Shown here one piece after another: positions 21,924 through 30,773 of a stretch of 32,488 nt of DNA. The notes beneath the pieces were generated by a model. That model was not told the DNA's origin, searched no databases, and was given only the letters and a program-made list of their open reading frames with translations. The position numbers were made by a program, and so were the translations under genes. Numbering within the stretch: position 1 is the stretch's first letter; every line of letters begins with the position of its first letter. The stretch spans positions 1-32,488 of the forward strand of contig CALFYS010000079.1 of the NCBI GenBank assembly GCA_937952245.1, written 5' to 3'. This stretch comes from an uncultured Alphaproteobacteria bacterium. GTDB taxonomy: Bacteria; Pseudomonadota; Alphaproteobacteria; Puniceispirillales; UBA1172.

Positions 21924-23492
21924 TTAAGATTTGTTAAACATTTGCAGCATGCGGCGCGTCACCATGAACCCGCCGACAATGTTGATCGTCGCAATCAAAA
22001 CGGAAATCCCCGCCAGAATGGTAATGATCGAATTGCCTGTATCCAACTGCAAGAGCGCGCCGACAATAATAATGCCGGAAATCGCGTTTGTGACCGCCAT
22101 CAACGGCGTATGCAAGGAATGAGCGACCCCCCAAATGACTTGGAAGCCCACAAACACCGCCAGCACAAACACAATGAAATGCTGCATAAAGCTTGGTGGG
22201 GCATACATCCCGATCACCGCCATCACAGCCGCGCCCAAGACCAGAAGCCCGGTTTGTTGGCGACCCGCTTTCGCCATGGCTTCGGCTTCCATAGCGGCGA
22301 TTTCTTCCGGTGTTTTTTCAGGCGGTTTTTCTGCGGTTTTTGCCGCAATCGCCTGCACCTTTGGTGGTGGTGGCGGATAGGTGATCTTGCCATCAAACGT
22401 AACGGTGGCCCCGCGAATAACATCATCTTCCATGTCGTGAACGATCTGGCCATCCTTTTCAGGGGTCAGGTCTGCCATCATGTGGAAAATGTTATTGGCA
22501 TAAAGCGTTGAGGCCTGTGTCGCCATCCGTGATGGGAAATCGGTATAACCAATAATCGTCACGCCGTTATCGGTGACGATTTTTTCATCAGCAACCGTCA
22601 GTTTACAGTTGCCGCCTTTTTCCGCCGCAAGGTCAACAATCACAGACCCGGGCTTCATCGCCGCCACCATTTCTTTGGTCCAAAGCTCAGGGGCTTCACG
22701 GTTCGGGATCAACGCGGTGGTGATGACAATATCAACCTCAGGGGCTTGTTCAAGGAACAAGGCCAATTGCTTTTCACGAAACTCAGGGCTTGATGGCGCG
22801 GCATACCCGCCTGTTGATGCGCCATCTTGAGCATCTTCAAAATCAAGGAATAAAAACTCAGCGCCCATGGATTCGATCTGCTCGGCGACCTCAGGACGAA
22901 CATCAAACGCCCGCACAATCGCGCCCAAGGATTGGGCTGTCCCAATCGCGGCCAGACCCGCAACACCAGCACCAACAACCAGCACTTTTGCCGGCGGCAC
23001 TTTACCCGCTGCCGTCACCTGACCGGTGAAGAATCGGCCAAAATTGTTGCCCGCTTCGATAACCGCGCGATAGCCCGCGATATTAGCCATGGATGACAAA
23101 GCATCCATCTTCTGCGCCCGTGAAATACGCGGCACCATTTCCATGGCGATGACATTAACGCCCTGCGTTTCCGCTTGCTTGAGGCCCGCTTCATCGCCGC
23201 CGGGGTTGAAAAAGCCAACCAAGGTCTGGCCCTTTTTCATCATTTTTAATTCAGCGCTGGTGGTGGGGCGCACTTTTGCGACAACATCGACTTGGCTGTA
23301 GAGGTCTTTGGCGGATTTCACCACCGTGACACCAGCATCAGCATAAGCCTGATCGGCAAAACTTGACGCTTCGCCCGCGCCTTTTTCAACGAAAATCTCG
23401 TGACCAAGTTTTTGCAGTTTCAGCGCTGATTCAGGGGTTAAAGCCACCCGGGCTTCACCATCCATAATCTCTTTTGGCATTCCTAATTTCAT
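21924..23492 (-). CDS. pntA: NAD(P) transhydrogenase subunit alpha (fused form)
   Basis: A 522-residue PntA with both halves in one chain. Residues 1-375 form the NAD(H)-binding dI domain (MKLGMPKEIMDGEARVALTP opening, VVGAGVAGLAAIGTAQSLGA, YTDFPSRMATQAS). A charged, Pro-rich linker (YPPPPPKV, then Glu/Lys-rich) follows, and four membrane helices make up the C-terminus. Many alphaproteobacteria split this into PntAA and PntAB; here they are fused, as in Escherichia. It lies 49 bp downstream of the ABC1-family kinase gene and 17 bp upstream of pntB. AGAGG about 10 bases before the ATG is the likely ribosome site. Confidence 0.95.
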   Translation of the reverse strand: MKLGMPKEIMDGEARVALTPESALKLQKLGHEIFVEKGAGEASSFADQAYADAGVTVVKSAKDLYSQVDVVAKVRPTTSAELKMMKKGQTLVGFFNPGGDEAGLKQAETQGVNVIAMEMVPRISRAQKMDALSSMANIAGYRAVIEAGNNFGRFFTGQVTAAGKVPPAKVLVVGAGVAGLAAIGTAQSLGAIVRAFDVRPEVAEQIESMGAEFLFLDFEDAQDGASTGGYAAPSSPEFREKQLALFLEQAPEVDIVITTALIPNREAPELWTKEMVAAMKPGSVIVDLAAEKGGNCKLTVADEKIVTDNGVTIIGYTDFPSRMATQASTLYANNIFHMMADLTPEKDGQIVHDMEDDVIRGATVTFDGKITYPPPPPKVQAIAAKTAEKPPEKTPEEIAAMEAEAMAKAGRQQTGLLVLGAAVMAVIGMYAPPSFMQHFIVFVLAVFVGFQVIWGVAHSLHTPLMAVTNAISGIIIVGALLQLDTGNSIITILAGISVLIATINIVGGFMVTRRMLQMFNKS

Positions 23493-23541
23493 ATGTCCGA
23501 CCTCTTTCTTCCTTTAATGTTCTCGTATTTTCACCGCAGGG

Positions 23542-24900
23542 TTAATGGGTGTAAATCTCCTCAGGGATACCGGCATCGATAGCGGCTAAACGCTGACGTT
23601 CTGCCAGTTTATCCTGATCAAATTCATCAATCATGCTTTCAAACAAACGGTGCCAATTGACCTCCGCTTGCAGATGCATAAAGACCGAGCCCAAACCAAT
23701 GGCCGCGCGATCCATCAACACGAACTCACGCGGCGGTTGGACACCGCCAATACGCTTTAATTCTTCATAGACTTTCATTGCGACTTCTCTGCCGTGAGAC
23801 CCTGAACGCATTTCATGTATAGGACGTGCTTTATCTTCTAAAAGGGGGGTATAGATAAACTTAGCCCAAATATTCAGTACATCAATGGCGTCTTGATCAA
23901 GGTTGGCAAACCCCCAGTTTTCATATGCTTGTATTGCAAGATCATTATTTCCATCTCGCAACGCCTTGTAAAGGTCAATAACGCCGCAGACAAAACTAGG
24001 CCTAAACAACCGAATGCAACCATAATCCAGCAAATTGACTGAACCATCATCGGCGATCGTGTAATTGCCCGGATGCGGATCACCATGAATCACGCCATAA
24101 TAATAAAACGGCACATACCATGTTCGGAACATATTGACGGCAACCGCGTTGCGTTGGTCTTGGTCAGGGGTGTTTTCAATAAAAGACTTCAGCCTTGTGC
24201 CTTCAATCCAAGACATGGTCAGCAGCCGATCAGATGACAGATCATCCACGGGCGATGGCACATTCGCCCCCGCTTCATCTTTCAGCATCGCCCCATAGAG
24301 CCGCATATTGGCCGCCTCACGGCGATAGTCCAATTCTTCGGCCAAACGATCCGCCAATTCCTGATGAATCTCACCGGTTGAAATGGCGTTGTCATAACGT
24401 TCATATAAAGACAGGATCAGCTTTAATTGTTTAAGATCACCTTCCACGGCATTGGCCATATCGGGATATTGCAATTTACACGCCAGTTTCGCACCATCAT
24501 GGGAGACCGCTTGATGGACTTGCCCCAAGGACGCGGCGGCGGCGGCGGTTTTTTCAAATTCAGCAAACTTGCCCTGCCAATCTGAACCTAATTCGGTGGC
24601 CATCCGGCGTTTGACAAAAAGCCAGCCCATTGACGGCGCATCGGTTTGCAGATTGGCCAATTCTTCGGCGTATTCCCGCGGCAAGGCTTCAGGGATGGTG
24701 GCCAGAATTTGCGCGACTTTCATCAACGGGCCTTTTAACCCACCTAAAGCATCGCGCAATTCAGCGGCGTGTTTTTCCCGATCCACTTTGAGGCCGAGAT
24801 AACGCTCCCCTGCCATTTTAACAGCAAGATTGCCCATGGTTCCTGTGACCTTGGCATAGCGGCGCAACCGTCCGCTTGTTCCTGTGCTGTCATCAGCCAT
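23542..24900 (-). CDS. ABC1/UbiB (AarF) family atypical kinase
   Basis: A 452-residue ABC1 protein. It has an A-rich loop near residues 118-129 (AAAAASLGQVH) in place of the usual glycine loop, a HGDPHPGNY catalytic segment around residue 265-275, and LDYGC in place of DFG. The usual N-terminal KxGQ motif reads KVAQ at residues 61-64. No C-terminal membrane helices are apparent, so it resembles the soluble ADCK/AarF type rather than Escherichia UbiB. Family members support ubiquinone synthesis or lipid homeostasis through ATPase activity. Its ATG lies five bases after the M3 peptidase stop, so the two are co-translated. It may be followed by pntA on the same transcript. Confidence 0.9.
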   Translation of the reverse strand: MADDSTGTSGRLRRYAKVTGTMGNLAVKMAGERYLGLKVDREKHAAELRDALGGLKGPLMKVAQILATIPEALPREYAEELANLQTDAPSMGWLFVKRRMATELGSDWQGKFAEFEKTAAAAASLGQVHQAVSHDGAKLACKLQYPDMANAVEGDLKQLKLILSLYERYDNAISTGEIHQELADRLAEELDYRREAANMRLYGAMLKDEAGANVPSPVDDLSSDRLLTMSWIEGTRLKSFIENTPDQDQRNAVAVNMFRTWYVPFYYYGVIHGDPHPGNYTIADDGSVNLLDYGCIRLFRPSFVCGVIDLYKALRDGNNDLAIQAYENWGFANLDQDAIDVLNIWAKFIYTPLLEDKARPIHEMRSGSHGREVAMKVYEELKRIGGVQPPREFVLMDRAAIGLGSVFMHLQAEVNWHRLFESMIDEFDQDKLAERQRLAAIDAGIPEEIYTH

Positions 24901-24905
24901 AAGGC

Positions 24906-26720
24906 TTACTCCTCTTCCAGCATTTGATCGAGGTCATCAATCATGCCGGCAATCATATCAAGGCCAAGGTTCCAGAAATCCGCATCTCTGGCATCAAGTC
25001 CGAACGGCGCAAGCGCCACATCGTGACGCTGGGTGCCGCCCGCCCGAAGCAAATTCAAATACTGATCAACAAATTGGGTTTTTTCATCCGATTGTCCAGA
25101 TGGGCTTTCACCAGCTTGCGCATAAACTTGCCAAAGCGCGTTCACAAGGCAATCCCCGAAAGCATAGGCATAAACATAAAACGGCACATGGATGAAATGC
25201 GGAATGAACCCCCAAATAGGACGATAGCTGTCATCAATCTTAATCGCTGGCCCTAAGGCATCGGCTTGGGTCTCCATCCAAAGATCAGCGATTTGATCGG
25301 GGGTCAGCTCACCATTTTTCCGCGCGTCATGGAATTTGACCTCAAAATTATGGAAGCCGATTTGCCGCACAACCGTGTTCAGCATATCTTCAATCTTGCC
25401 CGCCAAAAGCGCCCGCCGTTGCACGGGGTCTTCGGTGATCGACAGCAATTTCCGGAACACCAACATCTCCCCAAAGACCGATGCTGTTTCCGCCAAGGTC
25501 AATGGCGTTGAACACATCAAATGACCTTTAGGGGCGGCCAGAACCTGATGAATGCCATGCCCCAATTCATGCGCCAAGGTCATGACATCACGGGTGTTGC
25601 CGCTGTAATTCATCAAAATATAAGGGTGGGCTGAAGGCACGGTTGGATGGCTGAACGCCCCTGATGCTTTGCCATCACGGGTGGGGGCATCAATCCAGCC
25701 TCGGTCAAAGAACCACCCCGCGACCTCCGCCATGCTGGGGTCAAATTCGGCAAAAGCAGAGAGGATCAACTCTTTGGCTTCATCCCATGAAAACTTACGA
25801 TTGTCTTCCCCCGGCACAGGCGCGTTGCGATCCCACCAAGGCAATTGGTCTTTGCCCATCCAACGGGCTTTGATGCTGTAATAACGGTGGGTCAAATCAG
25901 GCATCCGTTTGGTAACGGTATTGGCCAGCGCATCCACCACCTCGTCTTCAACATCATTGGCCAGGTTGCGCGAAGATACCGGCCGATCAAACTGCCGCCA
26001 TTTATCATCAACGCTTTTATCTTTGGCGATGGTGTTAAAGATCAATGTCATCAAGCGGCTGTTTTCCGCCAGCACTTTTGACCGTGATTGCCCTGCTTTT
26101 TCCCGCAGTTTTGGGTCAGGGTCGGTCATCATATCCAGAATTTCCGCTTCCCCCACCATCTCACCATCAATGGGGAATTTTAAACTGGCGGCGGTTTCAT
26201 CAAACAAACGTATCCACGCCGAACGCCCCGCGGGCTGGCGTTCCAGAAGCATGGTTTCCATTTCTTCGGACAATTGATGGGGACGGAACGCCCGCACAAT
26301 TCTTATCCAAGGTTGCCAATAGGCCAAGGCCGGGTCCGCCAGATGTGTTGCCATAAGGTCATCGTCTAATGTTGCCAATTCAAGTTCGACAAAAACCAAT
26401 TCCGCGCTGATCTCGCTTTCAATCTCGCGCATCATGCCGGCTTGCCGCCCTGTTTCCGCTTCGGACATATCGGCGGCAAAAGCCAAATCGGTGAAACTGG
26501 TCATGCGGCCAAGTTTTTCGCAAATCACTTCATATCGGCTGATGACATTGGCCAGCTCTTGGGCAGAGGCTTCATGCAGGCGTGATTTCCATTCTTTTGC
26601 CAAGTCTTTCGCGTCTTGTCGGACAAAGGCTTGGTCAGCGGTCATATCTGCTGAATCAAACCCTTTATACAAATCTTGTAGTGACCATTCCGGCAATTCT
26701 GTTGAGATGGTATCAGGCAT
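24906..26720 (-). CDS. pepF: M3 family oligoendopeptidase F
   Basis: A 604-residue zinc metallopeptidase of the M3B group. The HExxH zinc motif is HELGHGIHQ at residues 384-388, and the third ligand region TLAETASVFGEMLVF lies about 25 residues later. It opens MPDTISTELPEWSLQDLYKGFD, typical of PepF-type sequences. It degrades short peptides in the cytosol. GGGAG about six bases before ATG 26720 is the ribosome site. It heads a minus-strand run with the ABC1-family kinase and pntAB. It is divergent from the acyl-CoA synthetase. Confidence 0.93.
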   Translation of the reverse strand: MPDTISTELPEWSLQDLYKGFDSADMTADQAFVRQDAKDLAKEWKSRLHEASAQELANVISRYEVICEKLGRMTSFTDLAFAADMSEAETGRQAGMMREIESEISAELVFVELELATLDDDLMATHLADPALAYWQPWIRIVRAFRPHQLSEEMETMLLERQPAGRSAWIRLFDETAASLKFPIDGEMVGEAEILDMMTDPDPKLREKAGQSRSKVLAENSRLMTLIFNTIAKDKSVDDKWRQFDRPVSSRNLANDVEDEVVDALANTVTKRMPDLTHRYYSIKARWMGKDQLPWWDRNAPVPGEDNRKFSWDEAKELILSAFAEFDPSMAEVAGWFFDRGWIDAPTRDGKASGAFSHPTVPSAHPYILMNYSGNTRDVMTLAHELGHGIHQVLAAPKGHLMCSTPLTLAETASVFGEMLVFRKLLSITEDPVQRRALLAGKIEDMLNTVVRQIGFHNFEVKFHDARKNGELTPDQIADLWMETQADALGPAIKIDDSYRPIWGFIPHFIHVPFYVYAYAFGDCLVNALWQVYAQAGESPSGQSDEKTQFVDQYLNLLRAGGTQRHDVALAPFGLDARDADFWNLGLDMIAGMIDDLDQMLEEE

Positions 26721-26828
26721 CAGTCTCTCCCTTCACGTGCTTTATAAATATAGGCGGGATGGGGGATTGCACAATATGACTGGGCAAAATATCACCGCGA
26801 CAAAATAACCCTGATGATTTCGCCCCAT

Positions 26829-26845
26829 TGATTAGTTTTTAATCA
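26829..26845. promoter_or_regulatory. Inverted repeat in the pepF/acyl-CoA synthetase divergent region
   Basis: TGATTA (26829-26834) and TAATCA (26840-26845) are perfect inverted arms with a five-base GTTTT spacer, about 64 bases before the synthetase start. It could be a regulator site; no regulator is adjacent. Confidence 0.3.
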
Positions 26846-26908
26846 TAGAACGATTGGCCTTCTTCAACCGCTCTGATAAAGTTTTCGGTGGAGGGTCTTT
26901 TCAACGGC

Positions 26909-28684
26909 ATGAATACAATAACAAAAAAAACAACACGGTCTTTGCCGCAGGTCTTTTTTACCCAAGCCAAGACCCATGGGGCGCGGAAGTTTATCTGGAA
27001 CAAACATCATGACCGCTGGATTGGCTTAAGTTATCAAGAGGTCGCCCAGCAGGTGCGCGACATCGCATCCGGCTTGATCGCGCGCGGGATTAACGCCGGT
27101 GATCGTGTTGTCATTATTTCGGAAAACAGGCTGGAATGGGTGGTGGCTGATCTGGCGATTATGGCGATTGGCGGCATCAGCGTGCCCGCCTTTATCAGCA
27201 ACACCACCGATGATCATTTGCATATCCTTGAAGACAGCCAAGCCGTGGCGGTGATTTGTTCTTCCAAAAGGCTGGCGGCCATTGCTGAACCCGCGGCCGA
27301 ACAATCGCCTTATTGCCGCTTGATGGTGATGGTGGAAAAATCACAGACCATCCATCAACCCGCGGGGCTTGCCGTCATCGCTTGGCAACAATTGATGAAA
27401 GATGGCACGAATTACGCCGTTGATATTGATGCCCGTATCCGGAAAATCAAAAAAGATGATACCGCTTGTTTGATCTACACCTCCGGCAGTGACAGCCAAC
27501 CGAAAGGCGTGATGCTGACCCATCGGTCAATGCTCCATAATATTTTTGCCGCCCAAGACCGCTTTCAATCCTTGAACTTGGAACAAGAGGTGTTTCTATC
27601 ACTCTTGCCCTTAAGCCATGCTTATGAACACACCACGGGGCTTTATTTGCCCATCCTCTTGGCATCGGAGATTTATCATCTGACCGCGCCGGATCAATTG
27701 GCTCAAGCGTTAAAAGATGTTCGCCCCACCATGATGACAACCGTCCCCCGCCTGTGTGAAGTGCTGCATGATCGGATGCACCAATCGATCAATAATGCCA
27801 GCGGGTTGGAACAACGTTTGGCGCAATTAACCTTGCGCCTTGGCCATGCCCGCGCCAATCAAACCCGCCTGCCGATCCTGCAAATGATCACCGATCATAT
27901 CTTGACGTTTTTGGTGCGCCGGAAAATCCGTGACCATTTCGGCGGTCGCCTTAAGGTGATGGTATCCGGCGGTGCCGCCTTGCCGCCGCGCGTGGGGCGG
28001 TTTTTCCTCGCCATGGGCTTGCCCTTAACCCAAGGGTATGGCCAGACCGAAGCGTCCCCCGTGATCAGCGTTAACCCTTTGGATAATAACCGCATCGCCA
28101 GTGTTGGCACGCCATTGGAAGGGGTGGAATTAAAATTAGCCGCTTCAGGTGAATTACTGGTGCGCGGCGATTTGGTGATGAAAGGCTATTGGGGACGGCC
28201 ACAAGAAACCGCGAAAGTCATTAAAAACGGTTGGCTTCATACCGGTGATTTGGCGGAAATTGATGATGATGGCTATATCACCATCATTGGCCGCAGTAAG
28301 GATATTATCGTCAATTCAGGCGGTGAGAATATCTCACCCATGCGGGTGGAAGCCCGCCTTTCAGGCCAGCCCAATATTGCCCAAGCCATGGTCGATGGGG
28401 ATCGCCGCCCATGGTTGGCGGCGGTGATCGCGCCTTCCGAAGAATGTTTGCAACGCGCGGGCGGCCGCCGTGATAAAATCATCAGCCTTATTCAAAACGA
28501 TATTGATACCGCCAACGCCCGCCTGACCACATCCGAACGTATTCGCCGTTTTGTGCTGGCGGAAGATGGGTTCACCATCGAAAACAAACGCTTAACACCA
28601 ACGCTTAAAATCAGGCGGCATATCATCCGGCGGGATTTCCGTGATCAAATCGACAGGCTTTATGAACGGCATTCGGCGTCGTGA
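26909..28684 (+). CDS. Long-chain acyl-CoA synthetase (AMP-forming, FAA1-type)
   Basis: A 591-residue ANL enzyme of the eukaryotic-like FAA1 group. Recognised parts are PLSHAYEHTTGLYLP, MVSGGAALPPRVGRFFLAMG, LTQGYGQTEASPVIS, WLHTGDLAEIDDDGYITI and the C-terminal LTPTLKIRRHIIRRDF, which holds the catalytic Lys. The P-loop at residues 190-200 is unusual: YTSGSDSQPKG instead of YTSGTTGxPKG. It would activate fatty acids as acyl-CoA for beta-oxidation or lipid synthesis. ATG 26909 is taken over GTG 26888; GGAGGG lies 13 bases upstream of the ATG, which is a long spacing. It is followed at 110 bp by the dehydrogenase gene. Confidence 0.88.
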   Translation: MNTITKKTTRSLPQVFFTQAKTHGARKFIWNKHHDRWIGLSYQEVAQQVRDIASGLIARGINAGDRVVIISENRLEWVVADLAIMAIGGISVPAFISNTTDDHLHILEDSQAVAVICSSKRLAAIAEPAAEQSPYCRLMVMVEKSQTIHQPAGLAVIAWQQLMKDGTNYAVDIDARIRKIKKDDTACLIYTSGSDSQPKGVMLTHRSMLHNIFAAQDRFQSLNLEQEVFLSLLPLSHAYEHTTGLYLPILLASEIYHLTAPDQLAQALKDVRPTMMTTVPRLCEVLHDRMHQSINNASGLEQRLAQLTLRLGHARANQTRLPILQMITDHILTFLVRRKIRDHFGGRLKVMVSGGAALPPRVGRFFLAMGLPLTQGYGQTEASPVISVNPLDNNRIASVGTPLEGVELKLAASGELLVRGDLVMKGYWGRPQETAKVIKNGWLHTGDLAEIDDDGYITIIGRSKDIIVNSGGENISPMRVEARLSGQPNIAQAMVDGDRRPWLAAVIAPSEECLQRAGGRRDKIISLIQNDIDTANARLTTSERIRRFVLAEDGFTIENKRLTPTLKIRRHIIRRDFRDQIDRLYERHSAS

Positions 28685-28794
28685 TACGCCCATAAGTTTT
28701 CACTTGAAAACCGCCTCGATTTACCCCTCAATAAACTTAGATTTTCAGAATTGCTTTCATGACAATCATTGGGGCAATCATAAGGGGGAAAGAC

Positions 28795-29757
28795 ATGACC
28801 ATCAGTCATATTGGATTCATCGGGCTTGGCAATGTTGGCGGTAAATTGGCCGGCAGCCTTATTCGCAATAAATTTGAAGTCACGGTACGTGACCTGAACC
28901 CTGAAATTACCGCCCCATTTTTAGAGGCCGGCGCCCATTGGGGGGAATCCCCGAAAGCCATGATGGAAGCCTGCGATCTGGTGATCACTTGCTTGCCTTC
29001 GCCTGCCGCCAGCGCCGCGGTGATGGAAGCGGAAGATGGGCTTTTGGCGGGGATGACCGCGGGCAAAATCTGGGCAGAGATGAGCACCACCGATGTGAAT
29101 GAAGTCAAAAGGCTGGGTGAAAAAGTCCGCGCGAAAGGCGCTTCGCCAGTGGACTGCCCTGTTTCCGGCGGGTGCCACCGTGCCGCCACGGGCAATATTT
29201 CCATCTTCGCGGGATGTGACCGTGATGTTTTTGATCGGATGTTGCCTGTGCTGACCACTCTGGGGCGGCGGGTGCTGCATACCGGTGAATTGGGTTCAGC
29301 TTCTGTGTTAAAGGTCATGACCAATTATCTCGCCACCGCCAATTTGCTGACCTGCGCGGAGGCCTTAACCACCATGAAGGCCGCGGGGCTGGATATGGCC
29401 ACCACCTATGAAGCGATTAAAATTTCATCAGGCACGTCATTTGTGCATGAAACCGAAAGCCAAGTGATTTTGAACGGCAGCCGCGATATTAACTTCACCA
29501 TGGATTTGGTGCTGAAGGATATTGGCCTGTTTCAAAGCATCGCCGAGGACAACAACGTCCCGCTTGAAATCTCTCCGCTGATGGTGGCGATGTTCAAAGA
29601 TGGGATCGCGAAATATGGCGAAAGGGAGTTTTCCCCCAATATCATCCGCCGCCTTGAAGACCAAACCGGATTAAGCGTTCTTGCCGATGGCTTCCCCGAT
29701 GAAATCCTTGACGATGAACCAGAAGAACCCGGCTATGAGGTTGTGCCAAACCGGTGA
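28795..29757 (+). CDS. NAD(P)-dependent 3-hydroxyisobutyrate dehydrogenase-like protein
   Basis: A 320-residue beta-hydroxyacid dehydrogenase. It opens with the Rossmann motif GFIGLGNVGGKLAGSLI, then VDCPVSGGCHRAATGN (substrate-binding SGG) and the catalytic Lys173 in LKVMTNYLATANL. The family covers 3-hydroxyisobutyrate, tartronate-semialdehyde and related hydroxyacid dehydrogenases, so the exact substrate is not set. ATG 28795 is preferred over ATG 28759 because AGGGGGAAAGAC supplies a strong ribosome site before it. The C-terminal ~30 residues are acidic and extend past the usual fold. It is 110 bp after the acyl-CoA synthetase and could share its transcript. Confidence 0.88.
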   Translation: MTISHIGFIGLGNVGGKLAGSLIRNKFEVTVRDLNPEITAPFLEAGAHWGESPKAMMEACDLVITCLPSPAASAAVMEAEDGLLAGMTAGKIWAEMSTTDVNEVKRLGEKVRAKGASPVDCPVSGGCHRAATGNISIFAGCDRDVFDRMLPVLTTLGRRVLHTGELGSASVLKVMTNYLATANLLTCAEALTTMKAAGLDMATTYEAIKISSGTSFVHETESQVILNGSRDINFTMDLVLKDIGLFQSIAEDNNVPLEISPLMVAMFKDGIAKYGEREFSPNIIRRLEDQTGLSVLADGFPDEILDDEPEEPGYEVVPNR

Positions 29758-29818
29758 TTTGACAAACGCTCAGATCGCGGAGAATAATGGGGTAAAACAA
29801 TACCTATGCCAATATCAT

Positions 29819-29892
29819 GGTCCCGTAGCTCATCAGGATAGAGCGCAAGATTCCTAATCTTGAGGCAGCAGGTTCGAGTCCTGCCGGGATCA
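29819..29892 (+). tRNA. tRNA-Arg, anticodon CCT
   Basis: A full cloverleaf can be drawn. The acceptor arm GGTCCCG pairs with CGGGATC (one G-T). The D stem is GCTC/GAGC. The anticodon stem is CAAGA/TCTTG around the loop TTCCTAA, giving anticodon CCT (codon AGG). The variable loop is AGGCA and the T arm is GCAGG-TTCGAGT-CCTGC. The discriminator base is A and CCA is not encoded. Confidence 0.95.
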
Positions 29893-29925
29893 TACCCCCC
29901 AACAGGACGCGTTGATAAATTGATG

Positions 29926-30714
29926 TTATTCAGGCCAGCCCGTGGTGGCGTGGCCATCTTTTTTCCAGCCGACAATGCCATCGGTCAGATGGGTGACATT
30001 GCTGAAGCCCAATTGATCAATCAAAGCGTTGCCCAGACTGCCGGTACGGTTGCCAGTGCGGCAATAGAGCATGATCGGCGTTTCAGGGTTTTGCACCAGA
30101 CCAAAGAAACGGCGTTGGAAATCAGGATGCAACTGCCCTGTTTCGGTGAAAGCGGTGATGGTTTCAGCCCCTTCGATAATGCCGGTTTCACGCCATTCAT
30201 CTTCGCGGCGAATATCAATCACCACAACACCATCGGCTTGGGCCTTTTTCAAATCATCTGGCGTGGCTTGCCCTAAGACAACCGCTTCCGCCAAACCCAA
30301 GAGTTCAACTTCAAAAACCAACGTGGCGTTCGGCGGGATTTTATCCCCTGCCCCACGTTCGCCATAACCCAATTCCGGCGGGATGGTGAGTTTACGTTTT
30401 TCACCAATGGCCATGCCTTCGACGCCAAGCTCCCATCCTTTGATGACTTGACCGCGCCCAAGGGTGAACTCAAACGGCTGGCCACGTTTAACAGAAGAGT
30501 CAAACATCGTGCCATCGGTCAGGCGGCCTTCATAATGCACGGTGACGCGCTGGCCAATTTGGGCTTTGTCGCCATCGCCCTTGGTGAGGATTTCAATACC
30601 GAGATCATCGGCGGCTTGTGTTGTCATTGGACTACCCATGATTAGAATGAAAAGGGAGAGAACAGCCGCAAGATGACGTTTCATATTGCGCTTCATGTTC
30701 TTAAGACCTGTCAT
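29926..30714 (-). CDS. Secreted FKBP-type peptidyl-prolyl isomerase fused to a rhodanese domain
   Basis: A 262-residue protein with a signal peptide (MKRNMKRHLAAVLSLFILIMG, cleavage probably near TTQA, residue ~34), an FKBP domain at residues ~38-143, and a rhodanese domain at ~150-260. FKBP landmarks are VTVHYEGRLTDGTMFDSS, GWELGVEGMAIGEKRKL, PPELGYGERG and PNATLVFEVELL. The rhodanese active loop is YCRTGNRT with Cys218, the only Cys in the protein. It would act in the periplasm, combining proline isomerisation with a sulfur-carrier or thiol-binding domain; the pairing is unusual. ATG 30714 is preferred because AGGG lies six bases upstream. It is 59 bp downstream of the enoyl-CoA hydratase homologue. 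Confidence 0.9.
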   Translation of the reverse strand: MTGLKNMKRNMKRHLAAVLSLFILIMGSPMTTQAADDLGIEILTKGDGDKAQIGQRVTVHYEGRLTDGTMFDSSVKRGQPFEFTLGRGQVIKGWELGVEGMAIGEKRKLTIPPELGYGERGAGDKIPPNATLVFEVELLGLAEAVVLGQATPDDLKKAQADGVVVIDIRREDEWRETGIIEGAETITAFTETGQLHPDFQRRFFGLVQNPETPIMLYCRTGNRTGSLGNALIDQLGFSNVTHLTDGIVGWKKDGHATTGWPE

Positions 30715-30773
30715 AACATACCCTATCGTAAAAGACGTCAAATAAATTGGTGGTGCGCGCATTCCCCTTCGGG

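Noticed and set aside
21942..22511. 189-codon plus-strand frame opposite pntA
   Set aside because: His/Arg/Asn-rich shadow frame of a highly conserved transhydrogenase gene.
29819..29925. tRNA-Arg as an integration site
   Set aside because: No integrase is nearby and I did not find a repeat of the tRNA 3' end in the window.
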